Program-made: the position numbers and the translations under genes
Shown here: piece after piece, positions 54,657 to 63,238 of the stretch
How positions within the stretch are numbered: position 1 is the stretch's first letter
Layout: every line of letters begins with the position of its first letter
The notes under the pieces: model-generated
The model's input: the letters and a program-made list of their open reading frames with translations, nothing else
Database searches by the model: none
Told to the model about the DNA's origin: nothing
Origin: an uncultured Alistipes sp.
GTDB taxonomy: Bacteria > Bacteroidota > Bacteroidia > Bacteroidales > Rikenellaceae
Reading direction: 5' to 3'
Assembly: GCF_910580175.1 (NCBI RefSeq)
Contig: NZ_CAJTXD010000006.1
Coordinates: 1-64,000 of the forward strand
Length of the DNA stretch: 64,000 nucleotides

Positions 54657-56195
54657 ATGGAAAGACCTGTCAGAGTCCGTTTCGCCCCCAGCCCCACGGG
54701 GCCGCTGCACATCGGCGGCGTACGCACGGCGCTTTACAACTACCTCTTCGCCCGCCAGCACGGGGGCACGATGATCCTGCGCATCGAGGATACCGATTCG
54801 CAGCGCTTCGTGCCGGGCGCCGAAGACTACATCATGGAATCGCTCAAGTGGTGCGGCATCGAGATCGACGAGGGCGTCGGTGTCGGCGGCCCCCACGCTC
54901 CCTACCGCCAGAGCGAGCGGCGCGAAATCTATCTGAAATATGCCCTCCAGCTCGTCGAGACGGGCTGGGCCTACTATGCGTTCGATTCGGCCGAAGAACT
55001 CGACGCCCTGCGCAAGGAGGCCGAAGCCCGCGGCGAAGCCTTCGCCTACGACCATCGGGTGCGCGAAAAATTGGCCACCTCGCTGGCGCTGCCCGCCGAG
55101 GAGGTCAAGGCGCGCATCGACCGCGGCGACCAGTGGGTCATCCGCTTCAAGATGCCCGTAGACGAAGTGGTAAAGATGGACGACCTGATCCGCGGCCACG
55201 TGGAAGTCAACACCTCGACGCTCGACGACAAGGTGCTCTACAAGTCGGCCGACGCCCTGCCGACCTACCACCTGGCCAACATCGTCGACGACCACCTGAT
55301 GGAGGTCTCGCACGTCATCCGCGGCGAGGAGTGGCTCCCCTCGCTGCCGCTCCACTACCTGCTCTACAAGGCGTTCGGCTGGAGCGGCACGCAGCCCGCC
55401 TTCGCCCACCTGCCGCTGCTGCTCAAACCCACGGGCGGCGGCAAGCTCTCGAAGCGCGACGGCGACAAGATGGGCTTTCCGGTCTTCCCGCTCTTCTGGA
55501 AGTCGCCCGCCACGGGCGAGACGTCGCGCGGCTACCGCGAGGACGGCTACCTCCCCGAGGCGTTCATCAACATGCTGGCCCTCCTGGGCTGGAACCCCGG
55601 CACGGAGCAGGAGCTGTTCTCGATGGAGGAACTCATCGGCAGCTTCTCGCTGGAGCGCGTCTCGAAATCGGGCGCCCGCTTCCAGCCCGACAAGGCCAAA
55701 TGGTTCAACGCCCAATACATGCACCGCAAGAGCGACGCCGAGCTGGCCGCGCTCTACCAGCCGATCCTGTGCGAACACGGCATCGAAGTGCCGGACGCCC
55801 TGGCAGGCCGTGCGGCGGGTATCATGAAAGAGCGCGCCACGCTCACGACCGACTTATGGGATTTGACCTCGTTCTTCTTCGTAGCGCCGACCCAGTATGA
55901 GGAGAAGCAGACCCGCAAATATTGGAAAGGCGACAACCCGGCCATCCTCCGCGAGCTGCGCGGCGTGCTGGCCTCGATCGACGACTTTTCGCTGGAGAAC
56001 ACCGAGCGCATCGTCCATGCTTGGATCGAAGAGAAAGGCTACGGCATGGGCCAGGTCATGAACACGCTGCGCCTGGCGCTCGTGGGTGCCGGCAAAGGCC
56101 CCGGCATGTACGACGTGACGGCGTTCATCGGCAAGGAGGAGTGCCTGCGCCGCATCGACCGGATATTGGAAACGCTGCAACCGGCGGAGGCATGA
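54657..56195 (+). CDS. gltX: Glutamate-tRNA ligase
   Basis: A 512-residue class I synthetase. The HIGH motif appears as PSPTGPLHIGG near residue 10-20, and the KMSKS-type motif as KLSKRDGDK (about 263). A C-terminal anticodon-binding helical domain follows. The length is typical of a full GluRS. The tRNA-Gln in the window may be charged directly or by transamidation; no gat genes are present here to decide. The stop overlaps the galM ATG (ATGA). Confidence 0.96.
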   Translation: MERPVRVRFAPSPTGPLHIGGVRTALYNYLFARQHGGTMILRIEDTDSQRFVPGAEDYIMESLKWCGIEIDEGVGVGGPHAPYRQSERREIYLKYALQLVETGWAYYAFDSAEELDALRKEAEARGEAFAYDHRVREKLATSLALPAEEVKARIDRGDQWVIRFKMPVDEVVKMDDLIRGHVEVNTSTLDDKVLYKSADALPTYHLANIVDDHLMEVSHVIRGEEWLPSLPLHYLLYKAFGWSGTQPAFAHLPLLLKPTGGGKLSKRDGDKMGFPVFPLFWKSPATGETSRGYREDGYLPEAFINMLALLGWNPGTEQELFSMEELIGSFSLERVSKSGARFQPDKAKWFNAQYMHRKSDAELAALYQPILCEHGIEVPDALAGRAAGIMKERATLTTDLWDLTSFFFVAPTQYEEKQTRKYWKGDNPAILRELRGVLASIDDFSLENTERIVHAWIEEKGYGMGQVMNTLRLALVGAGKGPGMYDVTAFIGKEECLRRIDRILETLQPAEA

Positions 56196-57247
56196 TCGAG
56201 ATCGAGCAGGATTTGTGGGGCATGACGCCCGAGGGCGAGGCCATCGTCCTCTACACCCTGCGCAACGCACAGGGCGCCGAAGTAAAACTGACCAACTACG
56301 GCGCAACCGTCGTGGCCGTGACGATGCCCGACCGCGAAGGGCGCATGGCCGACGTGGCGCTGGGTTACAAACGCCCCGAATGCTACTTCCGCGACAGCGC
56401 CGCCTGCGGCAAGAGCGTGGGCCGCGTTGCCAACCGCATAGCCGACGGCTGCATGACGGTCGACGGACAGGAATACCGGCTCGAACGCAACAACAACGGC
56501 AACCACCTGCATGGCGGCACGCAAGGCTTCGCCGACCGCGTATGGGAAAGCAGCGCGGAGACCAACCGCATCGTGATGGATTTGCTCTCGGACGACGGCG
56601 ACCAGGGCTATCCGGGCGAACTGCACGTGCAGGCGATCTTCGACTTCGACGACGACAATGCGCTGGAGATCACCTACCTGGCACGCACCGACCGCACGAC
56701 GCCGGTAAACCTGACCAACCACGTCTACTTCAACCTCTCGGGCGAAGCCTCCGGCTCGGTGCTGGATCACGAACTGCGGCTCAACAGCAGCCGCGTACCG
56801 GAGATGAACGAACGGCAGATCCCCACGGGACGCATGCTCGACGTGGCCGGCACACCGCAGGATTTCAGGCAATTCCGCCCCCTGCGCGACGGCATCGGCT
56901 CGGAGTTCAACCATATCCGCGACTTCCGGGGCTACGACCACCCGTTCGCCCTCGACGGCTGGCAGGCCGGCATCCTGGGCGAAGTCGGCTGTCTGCGCGA
57001 CCCGCGCTCGGGCCGGCAGGTCGAAGTGCTGACCTCGCAGCCCAGCGTGATGATCTACACGGGCAACTGGCTCTCGGGCGGATGCCCCGAAACCAAATCG
57101 GGCGGCCGCTACGCCGACCATGCCGGCGTGGCGATCGAGTGCCAGAACTTCCCCGATGCGGTCAACCGCCCCGAGTTCCCCTCGCCGCTGCTGCACCCGG
57201 GCGAACTCTACTGCCAGAAAACGGTCTACAAATTCAGCACATATTAG
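56192..57247 (+). CDS. galM: Aldose 1-epimerase (galactose mutarotase)
   Basis: A 351-residue mutarotase that interconverts alpha and beta anomers of glucose or galactose. Family signatures are GRVANRIADG, NGNHLHGG (catalytic His region), LTNHVYFNLSG and GYDHPFALDG. The catalytic Glu is in VAIECQNFPDA near the C-terminus. No signal peptide, so cytoplasmic. It is translationally coupled to gltX by a 4-nt overlap and followed by a terminator. No other Leloir genes are nearby. Confidence 0.94.
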   Translation: MIEIEQDLWGMTPEGEAIVLYTLRNAQGAEVKLTNYGATVVAVTMPDREGRMADVALGYKRPECYFRDSAACGKSVGRVANRIADGCMTVDGQEYRLERNNNGNHLHGGTQGFADRVWESSAETNRIVMDLLSDDGDQGYPGELHVQAIFDFDDDNALEITYLARTDRTTPVNLTNHVYFNLSGEASGSVLDHELRLNSSRVPEMNERQIPTGRMLDVAGTPQDFRQFRPLRDGIGSEFNHIRDFRGYDHPFALDGWQAGILGEVGCLRDPRSGRQVEVLTSQPSVMIYTGNWLSGGCPETKSGGRYADHAGVAIECQNFPDAVNRPEFPSPLLHPGELYCQKTVYKFSTY

Positions 57248-57295
57248 AGAGGGATTTCTTCAGAAAAGGAGGAATTTCCTCAGATACGAAATGTC

Positions 57296-57331
57296 TCGCC
57301 CCGGCAGCATCTACTGTCGGGGCGAATTTTA
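57296..57331 (+). terminator. Terminator of gltX-galM
   Basis: A 12-bp stem with one G-U pair (57296-57307 with 57314-57325), 6-nt loop, followed by ATTTTAT. Confidence 0.8.
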
Positions 57332-57405
57332 TCCAGAAAGCGGCTGTTTCAGGCCGGGAGAATTTCGGGAAAAGACCTTTTCCCCGAACGCCCGGCGCCG
57401 CACCG

Positions 57406-58710
57406 TTACTTCTGCCGGAAATAGATCTGCATCGGCACGCCGGAGAAATCCCAACGCTCGCGCAGGTTGTTCTCCAAGAAACGGCGGTACGGCTCCTTGA
57501 TGTACTGCGGCAGGTTGACGAAGAACGCGAACTGCGGCGTAGGAGTCGGCAGCTGGGTCACATACTTGATCTTGATGTACTTGCCTTTGGTCGCCGGGGG
57601 CGGGTAATTCTCGATCAGCGGCAGGAAGAACTCGTTCAGCTCCGAGGTGGCGATGCGCCGCTTGCGCGACTGGAACACCCGCATAGCCGTCTGCAAGACA
57701 TCCAAAATGCGCTGTTTGTTGATTACCGACGTGAAGATGATCGGAATGTCGTTGAACGGCGCGAGCTTCTTGCGCAGGAACTCCGTCCACTCCTTCATGG
57801 TGTTGCTGGATTTCTCGATCAAGTCCCACTTGTTCACTACGATGACGCATCCCTTGCGGTTGCGGACGATCAGGTTGTGGATATTGAGGTCTTGCGACTC
57901 CAGTCCCTGCTGGGCGTCGAGCATCAGGATGCAGACGTCGGAACTCTCGATGGCGCGGATCGACCGCATGACCGAATAGAATTCGAGGTCTTCCATCGTC
58001 TTGCCCTTCTTGCGCATGCCGGCCGTGTCGACCAGATAGAAGTCCATGCCGAACTTGTTGTAACGCGTGTGGATCGAGTCGCGCGTCGTGCCGGCGATCG
58101 AAGTCACGATGTTGCGCTCCTCGCCCAACAAGGCATTGGTCAGCGACGACTTGCCCACGTTGGGGCGCCCCACGATGGTAATGCGGGGCAGGTCGTCGTC
58201 GTGCTCGGAGGTGGGATCGGCGGGCAGCGCTTCGAGGATCGCATCCATCAGATCGCCCGTGCCGCTGCCCGACATGGAGCTGATGCAGAACGGATCGCCC
58301 AGCCCCAGCGAGTAGAACTCGTGCGAGGAGTAGATCTGATCGTTGTTGTCGACCTTGTTGCAGACTAAGATGACCTTCTTGGAGGTGCGGCGCAGCAGAT
58401 CGGCCATCAAGGCGTCGAGGTCGGTAACCCCGGTCGAAACCTCGACCAGGAAGAGGATGACATCGGCCTCGTCGATGGCCAGCAGCACCTGCCGGCGGAT
58501 TTCGTCTTCGAAAATATCGTCCGAATTGACCGTGTAGCCGCCCGTGTCGATGACCGAAAACTCCTTGCCGTTCCAATCGGTCTTGCCGTAGTGGCGGTCG
58601 CGCGTGGTGCCGGCCGTAGAGTCGACGATGGCCTTGCGCTGGCCGACCAAGCGGTTGAAAAGGGTGCTTTTGCCCACGTTGGGGCGCCCGACGATTGCTA
58701 CGAGGCTCAT
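57406..58710 (-). CDS. der: Ribosome biogenesis GTPase Der
   Basis: A 434-residue tandem-GTPase protein for 50S subunit assembly. The two G1 loops are GRPNVGKSTLFNRL (near residue 8) and GRPNVGKSSLTNALLG (near 185). The G4 motifs are NKVD and NKWD, and the C-terminal KH-like domain ends RIYFRQK-like (MQIYFRQK). The start is at ATG 58710 (MSLVAIVGRP); the frame is open 11 codons upstream. It is convergent with galM. Confidence 0.97.
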   Translation of the reverse strand: MSLVAIVGRPNVGKSTLFNRLVGQRKAIVDSTAGTTRDRHYGKTDWNGKEFSVIDTGGYTVNSDDIFEDEIRRQVLLAIDEADVILFLVEVSTGVTDLDALMADLLRRTSKKVILVCNKVDNNDQIYSSHEFYSLGLGDPFCISSMSGSGTGDLMDAILEALPADPTSEHDDDLPRITIVGRPNVGKSSLTNALLGEERNIVTSIAGTTRDSIHTRYNKFGMDFYLVDTAGMRKKGKTMEDLEFYSVMRSIRAIESSDVCILMLDAQQGLESQDLNIHNLIVRNRKGCVIVVNKWDLIEKSSNTMKEWTEFLRKKLAPFNDIPIIFTSVINKQRILDVLQTAMRVFQSRKRRIATSELNEFFLPLIENYPPPATKGKYIKIKYVTQLPTPTPQFAFFVNLPQYIKEPYRRFLENNLRERWDFSGVPMQIYFRQK

Positions 58711-58872
58711 GGTATCCTTGCTTTTTTGCGATTCAAAGCGCAAAGATACGCTTATTCGGCGAAAGGTAAAAACCGAAAAGGGAAAATCGCGGGATTAAAA
58801 CGTTTTAAATATCGATTTAAATCGTTTTTCCGGTCTGCATCCGAAGATTGCCGGCCGGATATTTATTTCTTC

Positions 58873-60987
58873 CTATCCCATATTCATGTTGAATATACCC
58901 TGCTGCTCGGCATTGCCGGCCTGCACCGGATAGACCAGCACGAAACTGTTTGCGGCGAGCGATTCGTCGAGGTAGGCCGGCATGCGGCCCATGCCCGCCT
59001 GGTAGGAAAGGCGGTCGCGGCGGCTCATGACCACCCACAGACAATCGTCGTGACGCAGCTCGGGAAGCAGCTCGGCCGGATTGTCCCAACTCTGCTCCCG
59101 GACGACATATTGGGCGATGTCCTTGTGCCGGCGTCCGCGCAGATGATCGAGCGTCTGGGCCGGAGCGAAGAAGATCAACTGCGCGCCCGTGTCGTGGGCC
59201 AGATGGCGGATGCGCAGCAGCCAGGCCTGGAAGCCGGCTTCGAGTTCGGCGCGGCGCGGCACCACGACGATGTGGCGCCGGATGGTGGGAAACGGCTGGG
59301 CCGGGCGATAGATGAAGGTCGTCACGTTGCACTGCCCCAGCACGGCGGACAAGGTTTTGCCCAAAGCCGACGGGGCAGCGCCGCCGAACACGCCGGGCAT
59401 CGGGATGCCGGCGCCGGCACCGGCGCCGGTCTCGTGCATGCCCAGTACCAGATCGGTAATGTTGCGTTCGCGCACGGCACTGACGATGGCATTGACAATG
59501 TTCACATCGTAGCGCAGCAGGCGGTGCATGTGTATGTCTGCGGCAGCGGCGGCCACGGCGGCCGTGTCGAGCAGCGCCTCGGAGCGCTTCTTCATCTCGG
59601 GATCGTCGGTGCGGTTGTCGATGACGTTCAACGCATAGAGGCTGCGGTACTTCTGCTTGGTCAGGGCGATGCTCAGCCCCACCAGCTCGCCGATCCCCTC
59701 CTTGCGCGAAACCGGGATCAGCACATGCTCGCCCGCACCGCGCCCGGAGGCTCCCTGTGCCCCCTTGAGGGCGATGTTGTGGGCGCCGTGCTGCGACGCG
59801 AAAGTCGAAATGGTGCAGGTAGCCAGGATCATGAGGATCGTGCCGTTGAGCACCGCTTCGTTGAGCAGCCGGATCGGCTCGCCCTCGGGCGTATAACCCA
59901 GCACGACGTTGTAACCCACCATCACAGCGGCCAGCGTAGCGGCTACATGGGCGCTGCTGAGTCCGAACAACAGCGTGCGCTGGTCGCGGGAGAGACGGAA
60001 AGTCTTCTGCGTGAGGCAGGCGGCGACATATTTGGCAGCCGTGACCATGACGATCATCACGACGCTGACCTTCAGACTCTCCCAACTCTGGAAAAATGCG
60101 CGGTAGTCGATCAACATGCCCACGCCGATCAAGAAGAAGGGGATGAAGATGGCGTTGCCGACGAACTCGATGCGGTTCATCAAGGGCGAAGTGCCGGGGA
60201 TGAGGCGGTTCATGGCCAGACCCGCCAGAAAGGCCCCGATGATGGGTTCCAGACCGGCGACCTGGGCCAGATAAGCCCCCAGGAAGACCATGACCAACAC
60301 GAAGACATACTGCGAAACGCTATCGCTGCACCGCTTGAAGAACCAACGGCCCAACAACGGGAAGCACACCAGAATGACCGCCACGCAAGCGACGACCGAA
60401 AAGCCGAACCGATACCAGAACGCCTGGTCGGCCTGGCCGGTGGCGAGTCCGACGACGACCGTCAACACCATCAAGGCCAAGATGTCGGTAATGATCGTAC
60501 CGCCGACAGCGATCGTCACGGCCTGGTCGCGCGTGATGCCCAAGCGGCTGACGATAGGATAGGCGATCAAAGTCTGCGACGCGAACAACCCGGCCAACAA
60601 GATGGACGAATAGATCGGGTACCCCAAAATATAATGCCCTGCGACGATGCCGAACGCCATCGGCACGGAAAAGGTATAGAGTCCGAAAACGAGGCTGCGC
60701 CACCCGTTGCGCCGGAAGTCGTTCATGTCCATCTCCAACCCCGAGAGGAACATGATATACAAGAGACCTGCCGTGCCGGAAAGGATGATGCTGCTGTCGC
60801 GCAGGACGAGGTTCAGCCCGTTGGGGCCGATGACGGCACCGGCGATGATGAGTCCCAACAGATAAGGAATCTTGAGCCTGTTCAACACGAGCGGCGCGCC
60901 CAGCACGATGGCCATGATGAGCATGAACTTGAGGATGGGATCCTCCAGCGGCAAAGTGATCGAAGGAAAGGAGAGCAAAAGAAACAT
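58873..60987 (-). CDS. CPA2-family cation:proton antiporter with C-terminal Usp-like domains
   Basis: A 704-residue protein. An N-terminal monovalent cation:proton antiporter-2 domain (about 12 helices, residues 1-400) has GLIIAGAVIGPNG, FLSGLEMDM and the paired-residue region VGGTIITDILALMVL. A cytoplasmic part (about 420-700) looks like two universal-stress-protein-like domains (HVLIPVSRKEGIGELVGLSI; HIVVVPRRAELEAGF). It probably exchanges Na+ or K+ for protons, regulated by nucleotide binding. No KefF/TrkA-N domain is seen. The ATG at 60987 precedes the first helix. Confidence 0.9.
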   Translation of the reverse strand: MFLLLSFPSITLPLEDPILKFMLIMAIVLGAPLVLNRLKIPYLLGLIIAGAVIGPNGLNLVLRDSSIILSGTAGLLYIMFLSGLEMDMNDFRRNGWRSLVFGLYTFSVPMAFGIVAGHYILGYPIYSSILLAGLFASQTLIAYPIVSRLGITRDQAVTIAVGGTIITDILALMVLTVVVGLATGQADQAFWYRFGFSVVACVAVILVCFPLLGRWFFKRCSDSVSQYVFVLVMVFLGAYLAQVAGLEPIIGAFLAGLAMNRLIPGTSPLMNRIEFVGNAIFIPFFLIGVGMLIDYRAFFQSWESLKVSVVMIVMVTAAKYVAACLTQKTFRLSRDQRTLLFGLSSAHVAATLAAVMVGYNVVLGYTPEGEPIRLLNEAVLNGTILMILATCTISTFASQHGAHNIALKGAQGASGRGAGEHVLIPVSRKEGIGELVGLSIALTKQKYRSLYALNVIDNRTDDPEMKKRSEALLDTAAVAAAAADIHMHRLLRYDVNIVNAIVSAVRERNITDLVLGMHETGAGAGAGIPMPGVFGGAAPSALGKTLSAVLGQCNVTTFIYRPAQPFPTIRRHIVVVPRRAELEAGFQAWLLRIRHLAHDTGAQLIFFAPAQTLDHLRGRRHKDIAQYVVREQSWDNPAELLPELRHDDCLWVVMSRRDRLSYQAGMGRMPAYLDESLAANSFVLVYPVQAGNAEQQGIFNMNMG

Positions 60988-61477
60988 AAAATAACCTGTT
61001 CGCCTTTTACGAACCGGAACCGGCTCGCAGAATAGTTGGGTAAAGATAACTATAATTGCGCAAACCACCGCACGCAAGAAACGAAAAACTCACCCCGAAA
61101 CTTCGAAAACGAACGTTGCGGCCGGATTTTTGGTCGAAGCACCCAAACGAACGAACAAGCAACAACAGACAGACGAACAAGCAAACAGACGGACGGCAGG
61201 ACGGCAGGACGATGGGATGGACGAACGAACGGATAACCGGACGGGCAGACAACCGGTCTAAACGGATTGCAGGCCCCGGTCGGACGATCGGTCGATCGGA
61301 TTGTGGAATGGTCGGTCGATCGGTCGATCGGTCGATCGGTCGCAGAGCATTTCGAGAGTCGCAGACAATCCGGAAATCGTCAGCCGCATCAGTTCTTCGG
61401 GGCGTTTTTGCGAACAAGTACTTTTAATTTTCGGTCTGCCGGATGTCGTTTTGCAAAAAAAATGTATCTTTGTGAAA
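60988..61477. repeat. 490-bp intergenic region rich in short tandem repeats
   Basis: No gene is supported. The left part (61130-61260) is a purine-rich stretch of GACGGAC, GACGGCAG and AACGAAC-like units. The right part has three exact copies of CGGTCGAT (61313-61336) with flanking variants. The -7-like TATCTTTG at 61465-61472 lies at the far right, immediately before the MFS gene. Confidence 0.8.
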
Positions 61478-62632
61478 ATGCAACTCAAGAAAGTAGACAC
61501 ACGTTTGTTGGCCCCCGTCCTGGCGGGGTTTTTCATCATGGGGTTCTGCGACATCGCAGCCCCGATCACAGGCCGCATCGCGGCAGATTTCCCGGCCGAG
61601 CGGCAGGAGGCCGTCAGCTTCCTGCCCACGATGGTCTTTCTGTGGTTCTTGGTGCTGTCGACGCCCGTCGCCGCGCTGATGAACCGCATCGGCCGCAAGG
61701 CCACCGCCCTGCTGGGGTACGGATTCACATGCGTCGGGCTGCTGGTGCCGTTCGCCGCAGGCGAGGGGTGTGCCTTGGGGTGGTATTTCGCCGGCTTCGG
61801 ATTGTTGGGCATCGGCAATACCATCGTGCAGGTGGCGGTCAACCCCCTGCTGGCTACCATCGTGCCGGGCGAGCGCATGACCAGCTACCTGACCGTGGGG
61901 CAGATTTTCCGCAACACCTCGCTGCTGCTGCTCGCGCCCATCGTCACGGGACTCATCGCCGCCACGGGTTCGTGGCGCCTGCTGCTGCCGATCTATGCCG
62001 CGCTGACCGTGGTCGGGGGCGTATGGCTGCAACTGACCGCAGTGCCCGAACCGCAAGAGGCCGGACGCACGATCGGACTTTCGGAATGCTTCAGCCTGCT
62101 GCGCAACCGCATCGTGCTGCTCGCCACCCTGGGCGTGGCTTGCTTCATCGCGGCCGACGTAGGCATAGGCTTTCTGTCGGTGCGGTTGATCGACAACCCC
62201 TCGTCGATACTTACCACCACAGGGTTCTACGCCTGCCGCATCGTCGGCACGCTGGTCGGGGCCTGGGTGCTGGTGCGCTACTCCGACATACGCTACCTGC
62301 GCTGGAACATGGCCGCAGCGCTGGCGCTGGCCGGCCTGCTGCTTTTCGTGCGCAACGAAACGGCCATCTATGCCGCCGTCGGGCTGCTGGGCTTCGCCAT
62401 GTCGTGCGTCTTCGCCACGTTCTATGCCGTGGCGACCAAAGCCGAGCCGGCGCATGCCAACGGCGTGGCAGGACTCATGATCATGGCCATCGCCGCAGGT
62501 GCGCTCTCGGGGCCGGTCTGCGGAGCCGTCATCCGGTGGTCGGGCAACCCGCACGCAGGCATGCTCTTCGTGGCGGCGTGCATCGGCTACATGCTGTGGG
62601 CGGCATTCAAACTGGAGAAACATCATTCATAA
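61478..62632 (+). CDS. MFS transporter (FucP-like sugar permease family)
   Basis: A 384-residue, 12-helix major facilitator with a short N-terminus. Landmarks are ADFPAERQEAVSFLPTMVFLWF, NRIGRKATALLGYGFT (A-loop), GIGNTIVQVAVNPLLA and the second-half RYSDIRYLRW. The NxxxQxxxNPL segment is typical of the fucose/glucose-galactose permease group, so a sugar proton-symport role is inferred; the substrate is unknown. The ATG at 61478 is only 5 nt past a TATCTTTG box. An outer-membrane barrel gene follows 12 nt downstream. Confidence 0.87.
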   Translation: MQLKKVDTRLLAPVLAGFFIMGFCDIAAPITGRIAADFPAERQEAVSFLPTMVFLWFLVLSTPVAALMNRIGRKATALLGYGFTCVGLLVPFAAGEGCALGWYFAGFGLLGIGNTIVQVAVNPLLATIVPGERMTSYLTVGQIFRNTSLLLLAPIVTGLIAATGSWRLLLPIYAALTVVGGVWLQLTAVPEPQEAGRTIGLSECFSLLRNRIVLLATLGVACFIAADVGIGFLSVRLIDNPSSILTTTGFYACRIVGTLVGAWVLVRYSDIRYLRWNMAAALALAGLLLFVRNETAIYAAVGLLGFAMSCVFATFYAVATKAEPAHANGVAGLMIMAIAAGALSGPVCGAVIRWSGNPHAGMLFVAACIGYMLWAAFKLEKHHS

Positions 62633-62644
62633 TTTATAAACCGA

Positions 62645-63235
62645 ATGCTTCGCAAACTTCTTTTTACGATCATCTTCGTTTCGGCCGCAGCCGCAGCCGC
62701 GGCTCAGCCGGTCAAAGTCGAATGGGGCGTGATGGGCGGTATCAACGTGCCCGACTACTCCACCAACATGGATCGCACCGAGATCAAAAACAAGCTCGGC
62801 TGGCAGGCCGGTCTGGTCACCTCGCTGAAAATCGGGTGGTTCTCGATCGACCCGCAGATCCTCTACGTGCGTCAAGGCCTGCGCATCCGCACCCAGGCGG
62901 GCGACGAACTCAACCTCAAGTCGAACTCGATCGATGTACCCGTGCTGGCGGCTTTCCGCCCGATCCGCATCGTGCGCATCTACGCCGGCCCGGTCTTCAC
63001 GGTAATGAACGACTGCAAGCGCAAGTCGGGCGGCGACAAAATCGACTTCGGCCGCGTGCGTCCTACGATGTCCTATTCCGTGGGCGCCGGAGTCACGCTG
63101 TTCAAACATCTGCTGATCGACCTGCGCTACAACGGCCAGTTCAAGGGCAAAAAAGACGTGGTGCTGCCCGACGGCAGCCGCATGGACAAGCTGCGCACCT
63201 ACAACGTGGCCCTGAGCGTGGGCTATCTGTTTTAG
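62645..63235 (+). CDS. Outer membrane beta-barrel protein (PorT-like family)
   Basis: A 196-residue secreted protein. The signal peptide (MLRKLLFTIIFVSAAAAAAAQ) is followed by an amphipathic beta-barrel with WGVMGGINVPDYS, GWQAGLVTSLKIGWFSIDPQ-type strands and a C-terminal aromatic (VGYLF). This resembles the small outer-membrane beta-barrel (Bacteroidota PorT/OmpW-like) family. Function unknown. It is 12 nt after the MFS stop and 3 nt before phoH, so the three genes form one unit. Confidence 0.87.
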   Translation: MLRKLLFTIIFVSAAAAAAAQPVKVEWGVMGGINVPDYSTNMDRTEIKNKLGWQAGLVTSLKIGWFSIDPQILYVRQGLRIRTQAGDELNLKSNSIDVPVLAAFRPIRIVRIYAGPVFTVMNDCKRKSGGDKIDFGRVRPTMSYSVGAGVTLFKHLLIDLRYNGQFKGKKDVVLPDGSRMDKLRTYNVALSVGYLF

Positions 63236-63238
63236 CCT

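Noticed and set aside
58591..61035. 814-codon open frame antisense to the CPA2 antiporter and der
   Set aside because: His/Asp/Arg-rich shadow spanning two real genes and their intergenic gap.
61313..61336. CRISPR array or attachment site
   Set aside because: The repeats are contiguous 8-mers without spacers, and no cas, integrase or recombinase gene is nearby.
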